A program made the position numbers and the translations under genes. This document shows positions 1 through 6,394 of a DNA stretch of 7,657 bases, piece after piece (within the stretch, counting starts at the first letter, position 1; every line of letters begins with the position of its first letter). The notes below the pieces were generated by a model, which was not told the DNA's origin, ran no database searches, and saw only the letters and a program-made list of their open reading frames with translations. The DNA is from an uncultured Bacteroidales bacterium (lineage in GTDB: Bacteria > Bacteroidota > Bacteroidia > Bacteroidales > Paludibacteraceae). Location of the stretch: positions 1-7,657 of the forward strand of contig CAIWIS010000197.1 of NCBI GenBank assembly GCA_903912795.1, written 5' to 3'.

Positions 1-70
1 ATTATAATTGCAAGGAAATGAAGTAATTGTATTTTAAAACGTATTTATCAATATTAAAATAAATTGTAAA

Positions 71-823
71 ATGATTTTCAAAGAATTTGGTAATAGTAAA
101 AATCCAACAATAATTCTGCTTCATGGTGGAGGCTTGTCGTGGTGGATGTGGAAAAAACAAATTGAAGTTCTTTCAAAAGATTATTATGTAGTAACACCCA
201 TTATTGATGGTCATGGAGATGATTATCAAAGTGATTTTGTGAGTATTGAAGATTCAGCATTGAAAGTGATAAACTACATAAAAAAGGATCAAAGTGGAAG
301 GGTATTTGCCATTGGAGGTCTATCAATTGGTGCTCAAATAGTAGTAGAAATACTTTCAAGAGAATCTGATATCGCCAAATTTGCTATAATTGAAAGTTCA
401 TTGGTTTATCCAATTAAAACAATTACAGCTTTTACTGTGCCCATGTTCAATCTGTTTTACGAATTAATCAAAATGAAATGGTATGCCAGACTACAGGCAA
501 AAACACTTAATGTTCCTATAGAATTGTTCGATTGCTATTTTAACGACAGCTCGAAAATGTCAAAAAAGTCATTGATAAACATAACAATAAGCAATGGGAA
601 TTATTCCATACCTCAAAAAATTGAAAATTCATCAGCCAAAACTTTAATTTTGGTAGGGGAAAGAGAATTATCCATTATGAAAAAATCAGCCTTTATGTTA
701 TCTAAAATACTAAAACACGCTAACTTGAAAATTCTTACAAATTATTCGCACGGAGAACTTAGTGTTTTAAAACCAAGTGAGTACATAAAAATATGTAAAA
801 CACATTTCAACATCGTTTATTGA
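71..823 (+). CDS. alpha/beta hydrolase fold protein
   Basis: This 250-residue protein has the layout of a single-domain alpha/beta hydrolase. An HGGG oxyanion-hole motif lies at residues 18-21, after the first hydrophobic beta strand (TIILL). A DGHGD turn is at 46-50. The nucleophile elbow GLSIG is at 83-87, with Ser85 as the likely catalytic serine. The strand TLILVGERE (191-199) precedes a probable acidic residue (Glu197 or Glu199), and His227 in NYSHGEL completes a plausible Ser-Glu-His triad. An acid Glu instead of Asp is unusual but not disqualifying. There is no signal peptide, so it is probably cytoplasmic. The length fits the MenH/YcaC-like esterase group, but the substrate cannot be read from the sequence. 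The ATG follows an AT-rich leader with no Shine-Dalgarno site, as is usual in Bacteroidota. It appears to be the last gene of its transcript, because a terminator follows 30 bp after the stop. The fold is confident; the specific function is unknown. Confidence 0.88.
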   Translation: MIFKEFGNSKNPTIILLHGGGLSWWMWKKQIEVLSKDYYVVTPIIDGHGDDYQSDFVSIEDSALKVINYIKKDQSGRVFAIGGLSIGAQIVVEILSRESDIAKFAIIESSLVYPIKTITAFTVPMFNLFYELIKMKWYARLQAKTLNVPIELFDCYFNDSSKMSKKSLINITISNGNYSIPQKIENSSAKTLILVGERELSIMKKSAFMLSKILKHANLKILTNYSHGELSVLKPSEYIKICKTHFNIVY

Positions 824-853
824 TAACTGTGCATTAAAACAATTATTTTCTAG

Positions 854-888
854 AAATCCCATTGCCGCAAGCTTATGGGATTTTTTTT
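854..888 (+). terminator. Rho-independent terminator after the hydrolase gene
   Basis: A 9-bp perfect stem, AAATCCCAT (854-862) with ATGGGATTT (875-883), encloses a 12-nt loop. The loop can add an inner GC/GC pair. The 3' arm runs directly into eight T residues (881-888). The position 30 bp past the hydrolase stop, with a new promoter further on, fits a transcription end. Confidence 0.85.
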
Positions 889-946
889 ATTCATAGTCAG
901 AAAAGTTCTATTCAACAACCAAATTAAGGTGTTCAATAATAATAAA

Positions 947-977
947 TTGTACAACTTTCTGGGTTGAATTACTTTTG
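947..977 (+). promoter_or_regulatory. Bacteroidota-type promoter of the GIN-domain lipoprotein gene
   Basis: The sequence TACTTTTG (970-977) matches the Bacteroidota -7 consensus TAnnTTTG. A TTG (947-949) lies 20 bp upstream, within the usual spacing for the -33 element. Transcription would start near 984, giving a leader of about 34 nt to the ATG at 1018. This makes the TTG codon at 964, which is in frame but upstream of the -7 box, impossible as a start on this transcript. Confidence 0.72.
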
Positions 978-1017
978 TTGCGAAATAACTCAATTCAAAA
1001 AACAAAAAATTATTAAA

Positions 1018-1749
1018 ATGAAAACAAAAAATTTTATCCGTTTTGCTGTGCTTTCAGCAATAACAATCGTTAGCACATCATGCTTGTATTTTAATATCGA
1101 TGGCATTGTTGGCAAAGGTTCAATCATTGCCGAGCATGTGGCAGTAACCAAATTTAATGCAATCGAATCAGCCTCATCTGCCGATGTGGAAATAACCAAA
1201 GGCGATTCTTTGGAAGTAATTCTTTCGGATTATGAAAACTTACTTGATTATTGGGATGTAAAAGTGGTTAACAACACCTTAATCATTCAAACTAAGCCTT
1301 TTACTTCATTGGTTAATACCCGAGCCAAGGTTACCATCGTTATGCCCGACGAACTTTATGAGGCATCCGTAAAAGGTAGTGGTAATATTGCCATAAACTC
1401 ACAATTTGAAAATTTCGAAAAAGCTTCCATTTCTGGAAGTGGAAGCATCAATGGAAATGTAAATACTGTTTATTCAAACTTAAATCTTACTATATCGGGA
1501 AGTGGCAATATTGTATTAAAGGGAACTGCAGATGAACTTAAAGCGAGAACATTAGGCAGTGGAAAAATGCGACTTACAGAACTTACAGCTCAAGATGTTG
1601 ACTGCACAATTTCAGGTAGTGGGGACATGTATTTAAATGTTGAAAAAACACTAAAGGCAACAATTTTAGGTTCTGGCGATATATTCTATACTGGCCGTCC
1701 TGCAATTGACATCTATGGATCTGGTAGTGGCAGACTGATTCACAATTAA
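1018..1749 (+). CDS. GIN-domain (DUF2807) lipoprotein, putative beta-helix surface protein
   Basis: This 243-residue protein begins with a short basic N-terminus and a hydrophobic stretch ending in a lipobox-like STSC, with Cys22 as the probable lipidated residue, so it is predicted to be a membrane-anchored lipoprotein. From about residue 40 it matches the GIN/DUF2807 pattern: 'F.aI....aDVEIT.GDs.eV', then glycine-rich turns with GSG at about 120, 140, 161, 180, 200, 218 and 234. These recur roughly every 20 residues, as expected for rungs of a right-handed beta-helix. The ending GSGDIFYTGRP is typical of the family. Members are abundant in Bacteroidota and are often labelled 'putative autotransporter adhesin head', but their true function is not established. 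An upstream in-frame TTG at 964 would add 18 residues. It is rejected because it lies before the -7 promoter box, and the ATG at 1018 puts the signal sequence at the start. The broken gene at 1783 follows 33 bp downstream, so the two may once have been co-transcribed. Confidence 0.9.
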   Translation: MKTKNFIRFAVLSAITIVSTSCLYFNIDGIVGKGSIIAEHVAVTKFNAIESASSADVEITKGDSLEVILSDYENLLDYWDVKVVNNTLIIQTKPFTSLVNTRAKVTIVMPDELYEASVKGSGNIAINSQFENFEKASISGSGSINGNVNTVYSNLNLTISGSGNIVLKGTADELKARTLGSGKMRLTELTAQDVDCTISGSGDMYLNVEKTLKATILGSGDIFYTGRPAIDIYGSGSGRLIHN

Positions 1750-1782
1750 TTTTTAATTGAATAATTTATTTCACTTAAGAAC

Positions 1783-2142
1783 ATGACCCGATTTACAAAA
1801 ACAATTGGAATCTTACTTTTCGCTGTATTTTCAACAGTCAATTCGCAGAAATATAATAGAAGTTCCTCATTATCAATAAGTAATTCACAAATAAAAGAAA
1901 GTGCCAATTTTGGATTTGTATTCAAAGGTGGAGGCTTCAGTTATGGAATAAACAGAAACTGGACAAACGATAAACGAATGATTAGCTATGAAAATGATTT
2001 TGGTGTTGACATTCTGTTTTCTCATGGCATTGGTGCGCTTGGTTTTAATTTAAAACCCATTGATATTGGCTATTTATTTAAATTAAATACTTCGGAAAAT
2101 TCAATTTATATTGGACCAACTTTAAAAGGTGAATATAATTAG
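1783..2142 (+). pseudogene. C-terminally truncated outer-membrane-type protein
   Basis: The 119-codon frame starts with a good signal peptide (MTRFTK, then a hydrophobic core ILLFAVFST, with probable cleavage near VNSQ), so the product would be exported. The rest consists of alternating hydrophobic/polar strands with many Gly, Asn and aromatic residues (FGFVFKGGGFSYGI, IGALGFNLKPIDIGYLFKL, SIYIGPTLKGEYN). This resembles the first half of a small beta-barrel-like Bacteroidota envelope protein. It stops abruptly at TAG right after a strand that normally continues, and my recollection is that such proteins are usually more than 200 residues. No continuation appears in the other frames just downstream. 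I therefore call it a 5' remnant left by a deletion or rearrangement. It could instead be a genuine short exported protein, but the abrupt end and the decayed stretch after it argue against that. No specific function can be given. Confidence 0.6.
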
Positions 2143-2155
2143 GGTCTGCTGTTAA

Positions 2156-2236
2156 ACTCAGACCACAGATAAGGATAAACCGCAAAAAGTTGTAATTGAT
2201 CCATTCAATCAAATTATTCACAAGGAAAACAAATAG
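2156..2236 (+). pseudogene. orphan C-terminal tail of a lost gene
   Basis: A 26-codon frame, preceded by an in-frame TAA at 2153-2155 and lacking any start codon, reads TQTTDKDKPQ followed by KVVIDPFNQIIHKENK and then TAG. The 'KVVIDP.N.II' pattern looks like a real protein end. It faintly recalls the C-terminus of M1-type aminopeptidase domains in Bacteroidota ABC permease/peptidase fusions ('DP...LID'). It begins only 13 bp after the stop of the truncated exported protein and is in a different frame. It therefore looks like the 3' end of another gene joined to the 5' fragment by a deletion. The family guess is weak; the absence of a start codon is a direct observation. Confidence 0.35.
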
Positions 2237-2482
2237 GTATTAATAATTTAAAGTTGGCTGTTTCAAAACCTTTATGTTTTAAATTTTTTGACATACTTTT
2301 GTTTTCAAATATAATCAGTTATAAAAATTGAAATTTTTAAGTGAACGGTCTTAGGTACTGGAAACTTCGATGACCATCAGAATGAATACTTTCTAATAAA
2401 TCAATTAGAACAACAATATCAAGACAATGAACATTATTTACAAAGAAACACCGTCAAGAAAACAGGCCATCTAACAAATTTT
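2237..2482. other. gene-free stretch before the GNAT gene
   Basis: Together with the orphan tail, this belongs to a 340-bp interval without an intact gene (2143-2482). It is AT-rich. It contains one promoter-like TACTTTTG at 2294-2301. It also contains an open frame from 2345, after a TGA at 2342-2344, that has no ATG, GTG or TTG and runs in phase into the acetyltransferase start at 2483. No RNA gene, terminator with a T-run or mobile element was recognised. It is probably degraded coding DNA plus the leader of the acetyltransferase gene. Confidence 0.5.
2294..2301 (+). promoter_or_regulatory. possible -7 promoter element (TACTTTTG)
   Basis: TACTTTTG is identical to the -7 box of the lipoprotein promoter. 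No clear TTG is found at the proper -33 distance, and the next start codon is about 180 bp away, so the call rests on the -7 box alone. If used, it would produce a long leader ahead of the acetyltransferase gene. Confidence 0.35.
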
Positions 2483-2911
2483 ATGAAAACAGTAAACTAT
2501 CTAATTAAAGAAGGCTTTTCACAAATGGATTTTGTGATAGTCACCCAAATGCTCACAAAAGCCTATTGGTCAGTGGGAATAAATCAGGCAACGGTTGAAA
2601 AGGCTGCTGTCAATTCAACTTTTGTTTTTGGTGTGTTCGATGAGAATAATTTGCAAATAGCATATGCACGTGTGTTATCCGACAAGGTTCGCTTTTGTTA
2701 TCTGATGGATATCATTGTAGACGATGTATTTCAACGCAGAGGCATTGGACAAAGCCTGGTAAACCACATGCTGAACCACCCTGAATTAGCCGGTGTTGCC
2801 AGATTCGTTCTCCGCACTGCCGATGCACACGGAGTTTACGCAAAATCGGGTTTCAGGCCTTTGGAAAATCAGGAAGAATGGATGGTTTTGCAAAATCAAA
2901 GTAATTCCTAA
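2483..2911 (+). CDS. GNAT family N-acetyltransferase
   Basis: At 142 residues this is the usual size of a stand-alone GNAT enzyme, which transfers an acyl group from acetyl-CoA to an amine. The core is intact: the beta strand FVFGVFDENNLQIAYARVLSD (about 47-67) is followed by a strand carrying LMDIIVDDVFQRRGIGQSLV. In that strand QRRGIG (84-89) is the Q/RxxGxG/A pyrophosphate-binding loop for CoA. The end has HGVYAKSGFRPL (116-127), the typical 'Y...GF' segment containing a possible general-acid Tyr119. The N-terminal 'AYWSVGI' and C-terminal 'ADAHGVY..SGF' phrases match the small cytosolic GNAT subgroup common in bacteria, whose substrates are mostly unknown. The ATG at 2483 starts the recognisable domain, though the frame is open for 46 more codons upstream without a start codon. 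There is no Shine-Dalgarno site. Family confident; substrate unknown. Confidence 0.9.
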   Translation: MKTVNYLIKEGFSQMDFVIVTQMLTKAYWSVGINQATVEKAAVNSTFVFGVFDENNLQIAYARVLSDKVRFCYLMDIIVDDVFQRRGIGQSLVNHMLNHPELAGVARFVLRTADAHGVYAKSGFRPLENQEEWMVLQNQSNS

Positions 2912-2958
2912 AAAACACGAATGAAATCACAAAAAAAAAGCATTCAATACAAGCCAAT

Positions 2959-2966
2959 TATCTTTG
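2959..2966 (+). promoter_or_regulatory. -7 promoter element of the MATE transporter gene
   Basis: TATCTTTG matches TAnnTTTG and lies 38 bp upstream of the MATE start codon. It predicts transcription from about 2973 with a leader near 32 nt. No TTG sits at the ideal -33 position, where the sequence is A-rich, so the promoter may be weak or activator-dependent. Confidence 0.5.
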
Positions 2967-3004
2967 CATCAAAAAACCGCTTGATTAATTATTATTCATA
3001 AATT

Positions 3005-4393
3005 ATGATACGAAATTTCATCAAAAAACCATTTACTGACTATAACAAACCCGGCGGTCAAAAAGAACTGCTGGGCTTGGCATTGCCCATGATAATTGCC
3101 ACTGCCTGCGATGGAATTATGACTTTTACCGACCGTTTATTTTTAGCAAAAGTTGGTTCGGAGCAAATGAATGCTTCGCTGGCAGGTGGTACGTCCATTC
3201 AAATGCTAACGTTTTTCTTTATTGGATTAATTGGCTATACTACTGCTCTATCTGCTCAATACCTGGGTGCGGGTGAAAAGCAAAACTCATCGAGAACTAC
3301 ATTTCAGGCAATTATTATCAGCCTGATTGCCTGGCCTATAATAATTGCATTTATCCCTTTTTTAGGAATATTATTCGATTGGCTGAAAACACCACAGTCG
3401 CAAATCATTTATCAGCAACAATATGTTTCGGTTCTGGCTTTCGGAGTTATTTTCACCTTGCTTAGGCATACGCTGAGTTGCTATTTTGTAGGCATTGGCC
3501 GCACAAAAATAGTGATGCAGGCTACTGTAGCAGCCATGCTTACTAATGTGGTACTGGACTATATTTTGATTTTTGGCAAACTGGGTTTTCAACCTATGGG
3601 TGTTACCGGAGCTGCATTAGCCACGGTTTCGGGTTCAGTGGTTGCAGTTATTATTTTGTTACGGGCGTATTTCGATAAACAAAATCTTCACGAATATTCC
3701 ATAGCGAAGTCTTTCCGTTTTTCGGGTGAGATAATGAAGAAATTGCTTTACTTTGGTTCGCCGGCAGGTCTGGAATTATTTTTGAATTTTATTGCATTTT
3801 TCTTTATGATTGCCCTCTTTCAGTCGCGCGGCGATGTTGAGTCTACAGCTACAACTATTATGTTTAACTGGGATATGGTTTCATTTATTCCGCTTTTAGG
3901 CATCGAAATGAGTGTTACAAGCTTAGTCGGAAAATATATGGGCGCCGGCCGACCTCAGGTGGCACATAGGGCAGCTTTGTCGGGCATAAAAATAGGGATT
4001 TTTTATTCGGTAATTATTTTGGCATTATTCATTTTTATACCAAGAGCATTGGTGCTCGTATTTAAGCCCGATATAGCAAGTCCAGTTTTTGATAGTGCTT
4101 TACCAGTTGCAGTACAAATGATTCAGATTGCATCGCTTTATGTTCTTGCCGAGGCAGTAATTGTAGCACTTGTAGGTGCATTGCGCGGTGCCGGCGATAC
4201 ACATTTTACCATGATCGCTTCAGTTGTTGCGCATTGGTCATTCGTTCCTGTACTATACCTTTGTTTACATGTTCTCAATTTGTCAGTCCCATTCAGCTGG
4301 TTTGTACTGGTGGTGTTTTTTTTGGTTTTCAGCTTAATATTAGTAATGCGTTTCAAGAGTGGAAAATGGAAGACAATAAAAGTTGTTTCTTAA
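3005..4393 (+). CDS. MATE family multidrug/cation antiporter
   Basis: The 462-residue length and about 12 hydrophobic segments fit the MATE (multi-antimicrobial extrusion) family: inner-membrane exporters of cationic drugs or metabolites driven by Na+ or H+. The N-terminus carries LLGLALPMIIATACDGIMTFTDRLFLA (about 22-48), the usual first helix region. Pseudo-twofold symmetry is visible in the matching loops QYLGAGEKQNSSR (85-97) and KYMGAGRPQVAHR (310-322). Further signatures are NVVLDYILIFG (181-191), MGVTGAALAT (198-207) and GALRGAGDT (391-399). The TM1 region contains an Asp (Asp36) of the kind often implicated in ion coupling, though I cannot assign the coupling ion. The start is the ATG at 3005, 38 bp after a -7 box. 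The gene stands alone, and the next gene has its own promoter. No truncation or frameshift is seen. The substrate is unknown. Confidence 0.95.
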   Translation: MIRNFIKKPFTDYNKPGGQKELLGLALPMIIATACDGIMTFTDRLFLAKVGSEQMNASLAGGTSIQMLTFFFIGLIGYTTALSAQYLGAGEKQNSSRTTFQAIIISLIAWPIIIAFIPFLGILFDWLKTPQSQIIYQQQYVSVLAFGVIFTLLRHTLSCYFVGIGRTKIVMQATVAAMLTNVVLDYILIFGKLGFQPMGVTGAALATVSGSVVAVIILLRAYFDKQNLHEYSIAKSFRFSGEIMKKLLYFGSPAGLELFLNFIAFFFMIALFQSRGDVESTATTIMFNWDMVSFIPLLGIEMSVTSLVGKYMGAGRPQVAHRAALSGIKIGIFYSVIILALFIFIPRALVLVFKPDIASPVFDSALPVAVQMIQIASLYVLAEAVIVALVGALRGAGDTHFTMIASVVAHWSFVPVLYLCLHVLNLSVPFSWFVLVVFFLVFSLILVMRFKSGKWKTIKVVS

Positions 4394-4462
4394 AAAAGCT
4401 GTTTCATCCTTGATTTTCAGACATTCATAGAATATAAATACTTTTATTCCACATACAATTAG

Positions 4463-4470
4463 TAATTTTG
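4463..4470 (+). promoter_or_regulatory. -7 promoter element of the CPBP protease gene
   Basis: TAATTTTG matches TAnnTTTG. A TTTT (4442-4445), one base away from the -33 consensus TTTG, lies 17 bp upstream. Transcription would begin near 4477, leaving a leader of about 20 nt to the ATG at 4498. It likely drives both the protease and the flavodoxin-like gene. Confidence 0.55.
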
Positions 4471-4497
4471 TAGAGAAAATATAAAAAATAGCAAGCA

Positions 4498-5412
4498 ATG
4501 AAACAATTCAATCAAACTACATTATTTCTGATTCTAACATTTGGAATTAGTTTTTCTATTGCCTTAGCGTACAAATTAATAACAGGCGGAGCTGTTGGTA
4601 ATATAAGTTATACCATTTTGGGTGCCATTTACATGTTTGTACCCACAGTATCGGTTATTATTGTCAAAAAATTTATTTACAAAGAAAAACTACGAAGCGA
4701 TTTACAGATATCCTTCAAAATAAACAAGTGGTTTTTTGCAGCATGGTTTATTATGCCGATAGTTGCTTTTGGCACATTGGGAATCAGCCTGTTATTCCCT
4801 GGTGTGTCGTACAATCCCGAAATGACTGGACTTGCCGAACGATTTGCGGTTATGTCGTCGCCCGAGCAGGTTGAGCAAATGAAAGCCCAAATGGCCACAT
4901 TACCTATTAGTCCTGTTTGGCTAATACTCGTTGGTGGACTTTTTGCAGGAATTACCATAAATGGCTTTTTTGCCTTCGGTGAAGAATTAGGTTGGCGTGG
5001 ATTTTTACTTTATCAGTTCCGTGAGTTGAGTTTTGCTAAAGCCTCCGTTTTAATTGGTTTTATTTGGGGAATTTGGCATGCACCACTTATTTTAATGGGA
5101 CATAATTATCCTGACCATCCCTATTTTGGGGTATTGATGATGATTATTTGGTGCATTTTGCTTACACCAATATTTATGTATTTTACACTGAAAGCAAAGT
5201 CGGTAATTGCAGCTGCAATAATACACGGGACTATGAATGCTACAGTAACCATATCTATAATTCCTTTAAGTGGAGGTAATGATTTATTGGTGGGTATGAC
5301 AGGATTAGCGGGAATAATTGCACTGGTTTTGGTTTTAGTATGCATTTTCATTTTTGACCGCTATATTAGCAAAGATAAAATATTAAATAATCAGTTAAAA
5401 AATAGTATTTAG
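4498..5412 (+). CDS. CPBP family intramembrane glutamic endopeptidase (CAAX protease/Abi-like)
   Basis: This 304-residue polytopic membrane protein carries all three motifs of the CPBP (Rce1-like/ABI) family. The EExxxR motif is in FGEELGWRGFLL (Glu162, Glu163, Arg167). The second motif is WGIWH, with His194, in the FxxxH position (Trp190 replacing Phe). The third is HGTMN (His243, Asn247), the HxxxN form. About eight hydrophobic segments surround these sites. The catalytic set is therefore complete and the enzyme is probably active in the cytoplasmic membrane. Known relatives cleave prenylated proteins in eukaryotes or take part in bacteriocin maturation or immunity in bacteria. No bacteriocin-like peptide gene is seen next to this one. 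A soluble insert rich in Glu, Gln and Met (about 105-135) precedes the catalytic helices. The flavodoxin-fold gene starts 18 bp after the stop and is probably co-transcribed. The substrate is unknown. Confidence 0.92.
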   Translation: MKQFNQTTLFLILTFGISFSIALAYKLITGGAVGNISYTILGAIYMFVPTVSVIIVKKFIYKEKLRSDLQISFKINKWFFAAWFIMPIVAFGTLGISLLFPGVSYNPEMTGLAERFAVMSSPEQVEQMKAQMATLPISPVWLILVGGLFAGITINGFFAFGEELGWRGFLLYQFRELSFAKASVLIGFIWGIWHAPLILMGHNYPDHPYFGVLMMIIWCILLTPIFMYFTLKAKSVIAAAIIHGTMNATVTISIIPLSGGNDLLVGMTGLAGIIALVLVLVCIFIFDRYISKDKILNNQLKNSI

Positions 5413-5430
5413 AAAATAAAATTTGATAGT

Positions 5431-5856
5431 ATGAATTCAAAAACAGTTCTTATCATTTATCACAGCAAACGAGGTACTACTCAGAAATATGCTGCCGAAA
5501 TTGCATTTTATCTCAAATCGAAAGGAATGGAGACGAAAGTTACTTCAATTTCAAAATTCAAAGCCGTAGATATCGAAAATGTTGATTACATTTTCTTCGG
5601 TTGTTGGACAAGTGGATTGCTTTTTATTTTGCAACATCCCGAAAAAGAATGGGTTGAGTTTGCTAATAAACTTCCACAAAACCTTTTGGCAAAAACGGCA
5701 CTATTTACAACCTACAAAGTGCGTACAGGAAGTATGTTCAGTAATATGAAAAAACATTTGAAGTCCAAAACACAGGAGGCATTGTTGCAAATTCAATCAC
5801 GAAACGGCGAATTAAGTGAACTTAATAAAAATTTAATAGATAAATTTATTGAATAA
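5431..5856 (+). CDS. flavodoxin-fold protein (flavodoxin_5-like)
   Basis: The 141-residue protein starts with the beta strand TVLIIYHSKRGTTQKYA (5-21). The loop HSKRGTT is a variant of the FMN phosphate-binding loop (T/S-x-T-G-x-T), with Arg replacing one expected Thr/Ser. The second strand/loop, YIFFGCWTSGLL (53-64), sits where flavodoxins place the 50s-60s FMN loop. The ALFTTYKVRTGSMF segment (90-103) corresponds to the third strand and 90s loop. The protein resembles the short flavodoxin-like proteins (HemG/flavodoxin_5 group). These may carry FMN and act in electron transfer or as quinone/protoporphyrinogen-type oxidoreductases, but neither role can be assigned here. No transmembrane segment is present, so it is probably cytosolic. 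It follows the CPBP protease after 18 bp, too close for an independent promoter, suggesting a two-gene operon. The -33 element for the next gene overlaps its last codons. Confidence 0.82.
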   Translation: MNSKTVLIIYHSKRGTTQKYAAEIAFYLKSKGMETKVTSISKFKAVDIENVDYIFFGCWTSGLLFILQHPEKEWVEFANKLPQNLLAKTALFTTYKVRTGSMFSNMKKHLKSKTQEALLQIQSRNGELSELNKNLIDKFIE

Positions 5857-5877
5857 CCAAATAATTATCTAATTTTG
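5849..5877 (+). promoter_or_regulatory. Bacteroidota-type promoter of the CoA-binding gene
   Basis: TAATTTTG (5870-5877) matches TAnnTTTG, and TTG (5849-5851) lies 18 bp upstream as the -33 element. The -33 element overlaps the last codons of the flavodoxin-like gene. The predicted start of transcription near 5884 lies past the in-frame TTG at 5875, so that codon cannot be the start. The ATG at 5905 follows after about 20 nt. Confidence 0.7.
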
Positions 5878-5904
5878 AATCCGTTAAACAATAAAAACTA
5901 TATT

Positions 5905-6363
5905 ATGCAACTCATTACACAACAACAAATTAATGGCTTTGTGTCTGGAAGTACCATTGCCATTGCAGGAGCATCGCGCAAAGAGAAAAGTTTTAGCGCT
6001 GAGGTAGCCAAACATTTGGCAGCACAAAATTACAAACTGTGGTTTGTGAATCCAAACTTCGAAAAAAGCGAGTTAACGGACAATAAAGTCAACTCCGTTT
6101 CGGATTTACCGCAGGATTTAAAACACTTGTTAGTTTTGACCCCGGCAATAGAAACAGAAGCTGTTGTAAGCGAGGCTATCGGCAAGGGAATCAACAATAT
6201 ATGGATTCAGCAACACTCAGAAACTACTGCTGCTATTGAACTGGCACATCAAAACAAGGTAAATCTGATTCATCATCATTGCATTTTTATGTTTACCAAT
6301 CCTACAGGCATGCATAAATTCCACCGGAGTATCAAAAGATGGTTTGGTTCATTGCCCAAATAG
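5905..6363 (+). CDS. CoA_binding_2 domain protein (YccU-like)
   Basis: This 152-residue single-domain protein has a Rossmann-type fold of the CoA_binding_2 family, related to the CoA-binding domain of succinyl-CoA synthetase. The first strand and glycine turn are TIAIAGASRKEKSFSAEVAKHL, where GASR is the usual phosphate-binding turn. The next strand, YKLWFVNPN, carries the conserved V/P-N-P loop. The LLVLTPA segment, the strand NIWIQQHSET and the C-terminal HHHCIFMFTNP...HKFHRSIKRWFGSLPK complete the family pattern, in which a Cys/His-containing strand and an HxFHR tail are common. The protein is probably cytosolic and may bind CoA or a nucleotide, but no reaction is established for the family. 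An upstream TTG at 5875 would add ten residues (MNPLNNKNYI). It lies inside the -7 promoter box, so the ATG at 5905 is chosen. The gene converges with the HU-like gene across a repeat array. Confidence 0.88.
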   Translation: MQLITQQQINGFVSGSTIAIAGASRKEKSFSAEVAKHLAAQNYKLWFVNPNFEKSELTDNKVNSVSDLPQDLKHLLVLTPAIETEAVVSEAIGKGINNIWIQQHSETTAAIELAHQNKVNLIHHHCIFMFTNPTGMHKFHRSIKRWFGSLPK

Positions 6364-6394
6364 AGTATAATTACTTATGTACACACAGCCTAAA

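Noticed and set aside
990..1199. Minus-strand open frame opposite the lipoprotein gene
   Set aside because: It is antisense to a clear lipoprotein start and GIN domain, and has no supporting promoter or homology.
2143..2164. Hairpin GGTCTG...CAGACC as a terminator
   Set aside because: The stem is 6 bp with a 10-nt loop and no T-run follows; it may be chance at the break between two gene remnants.
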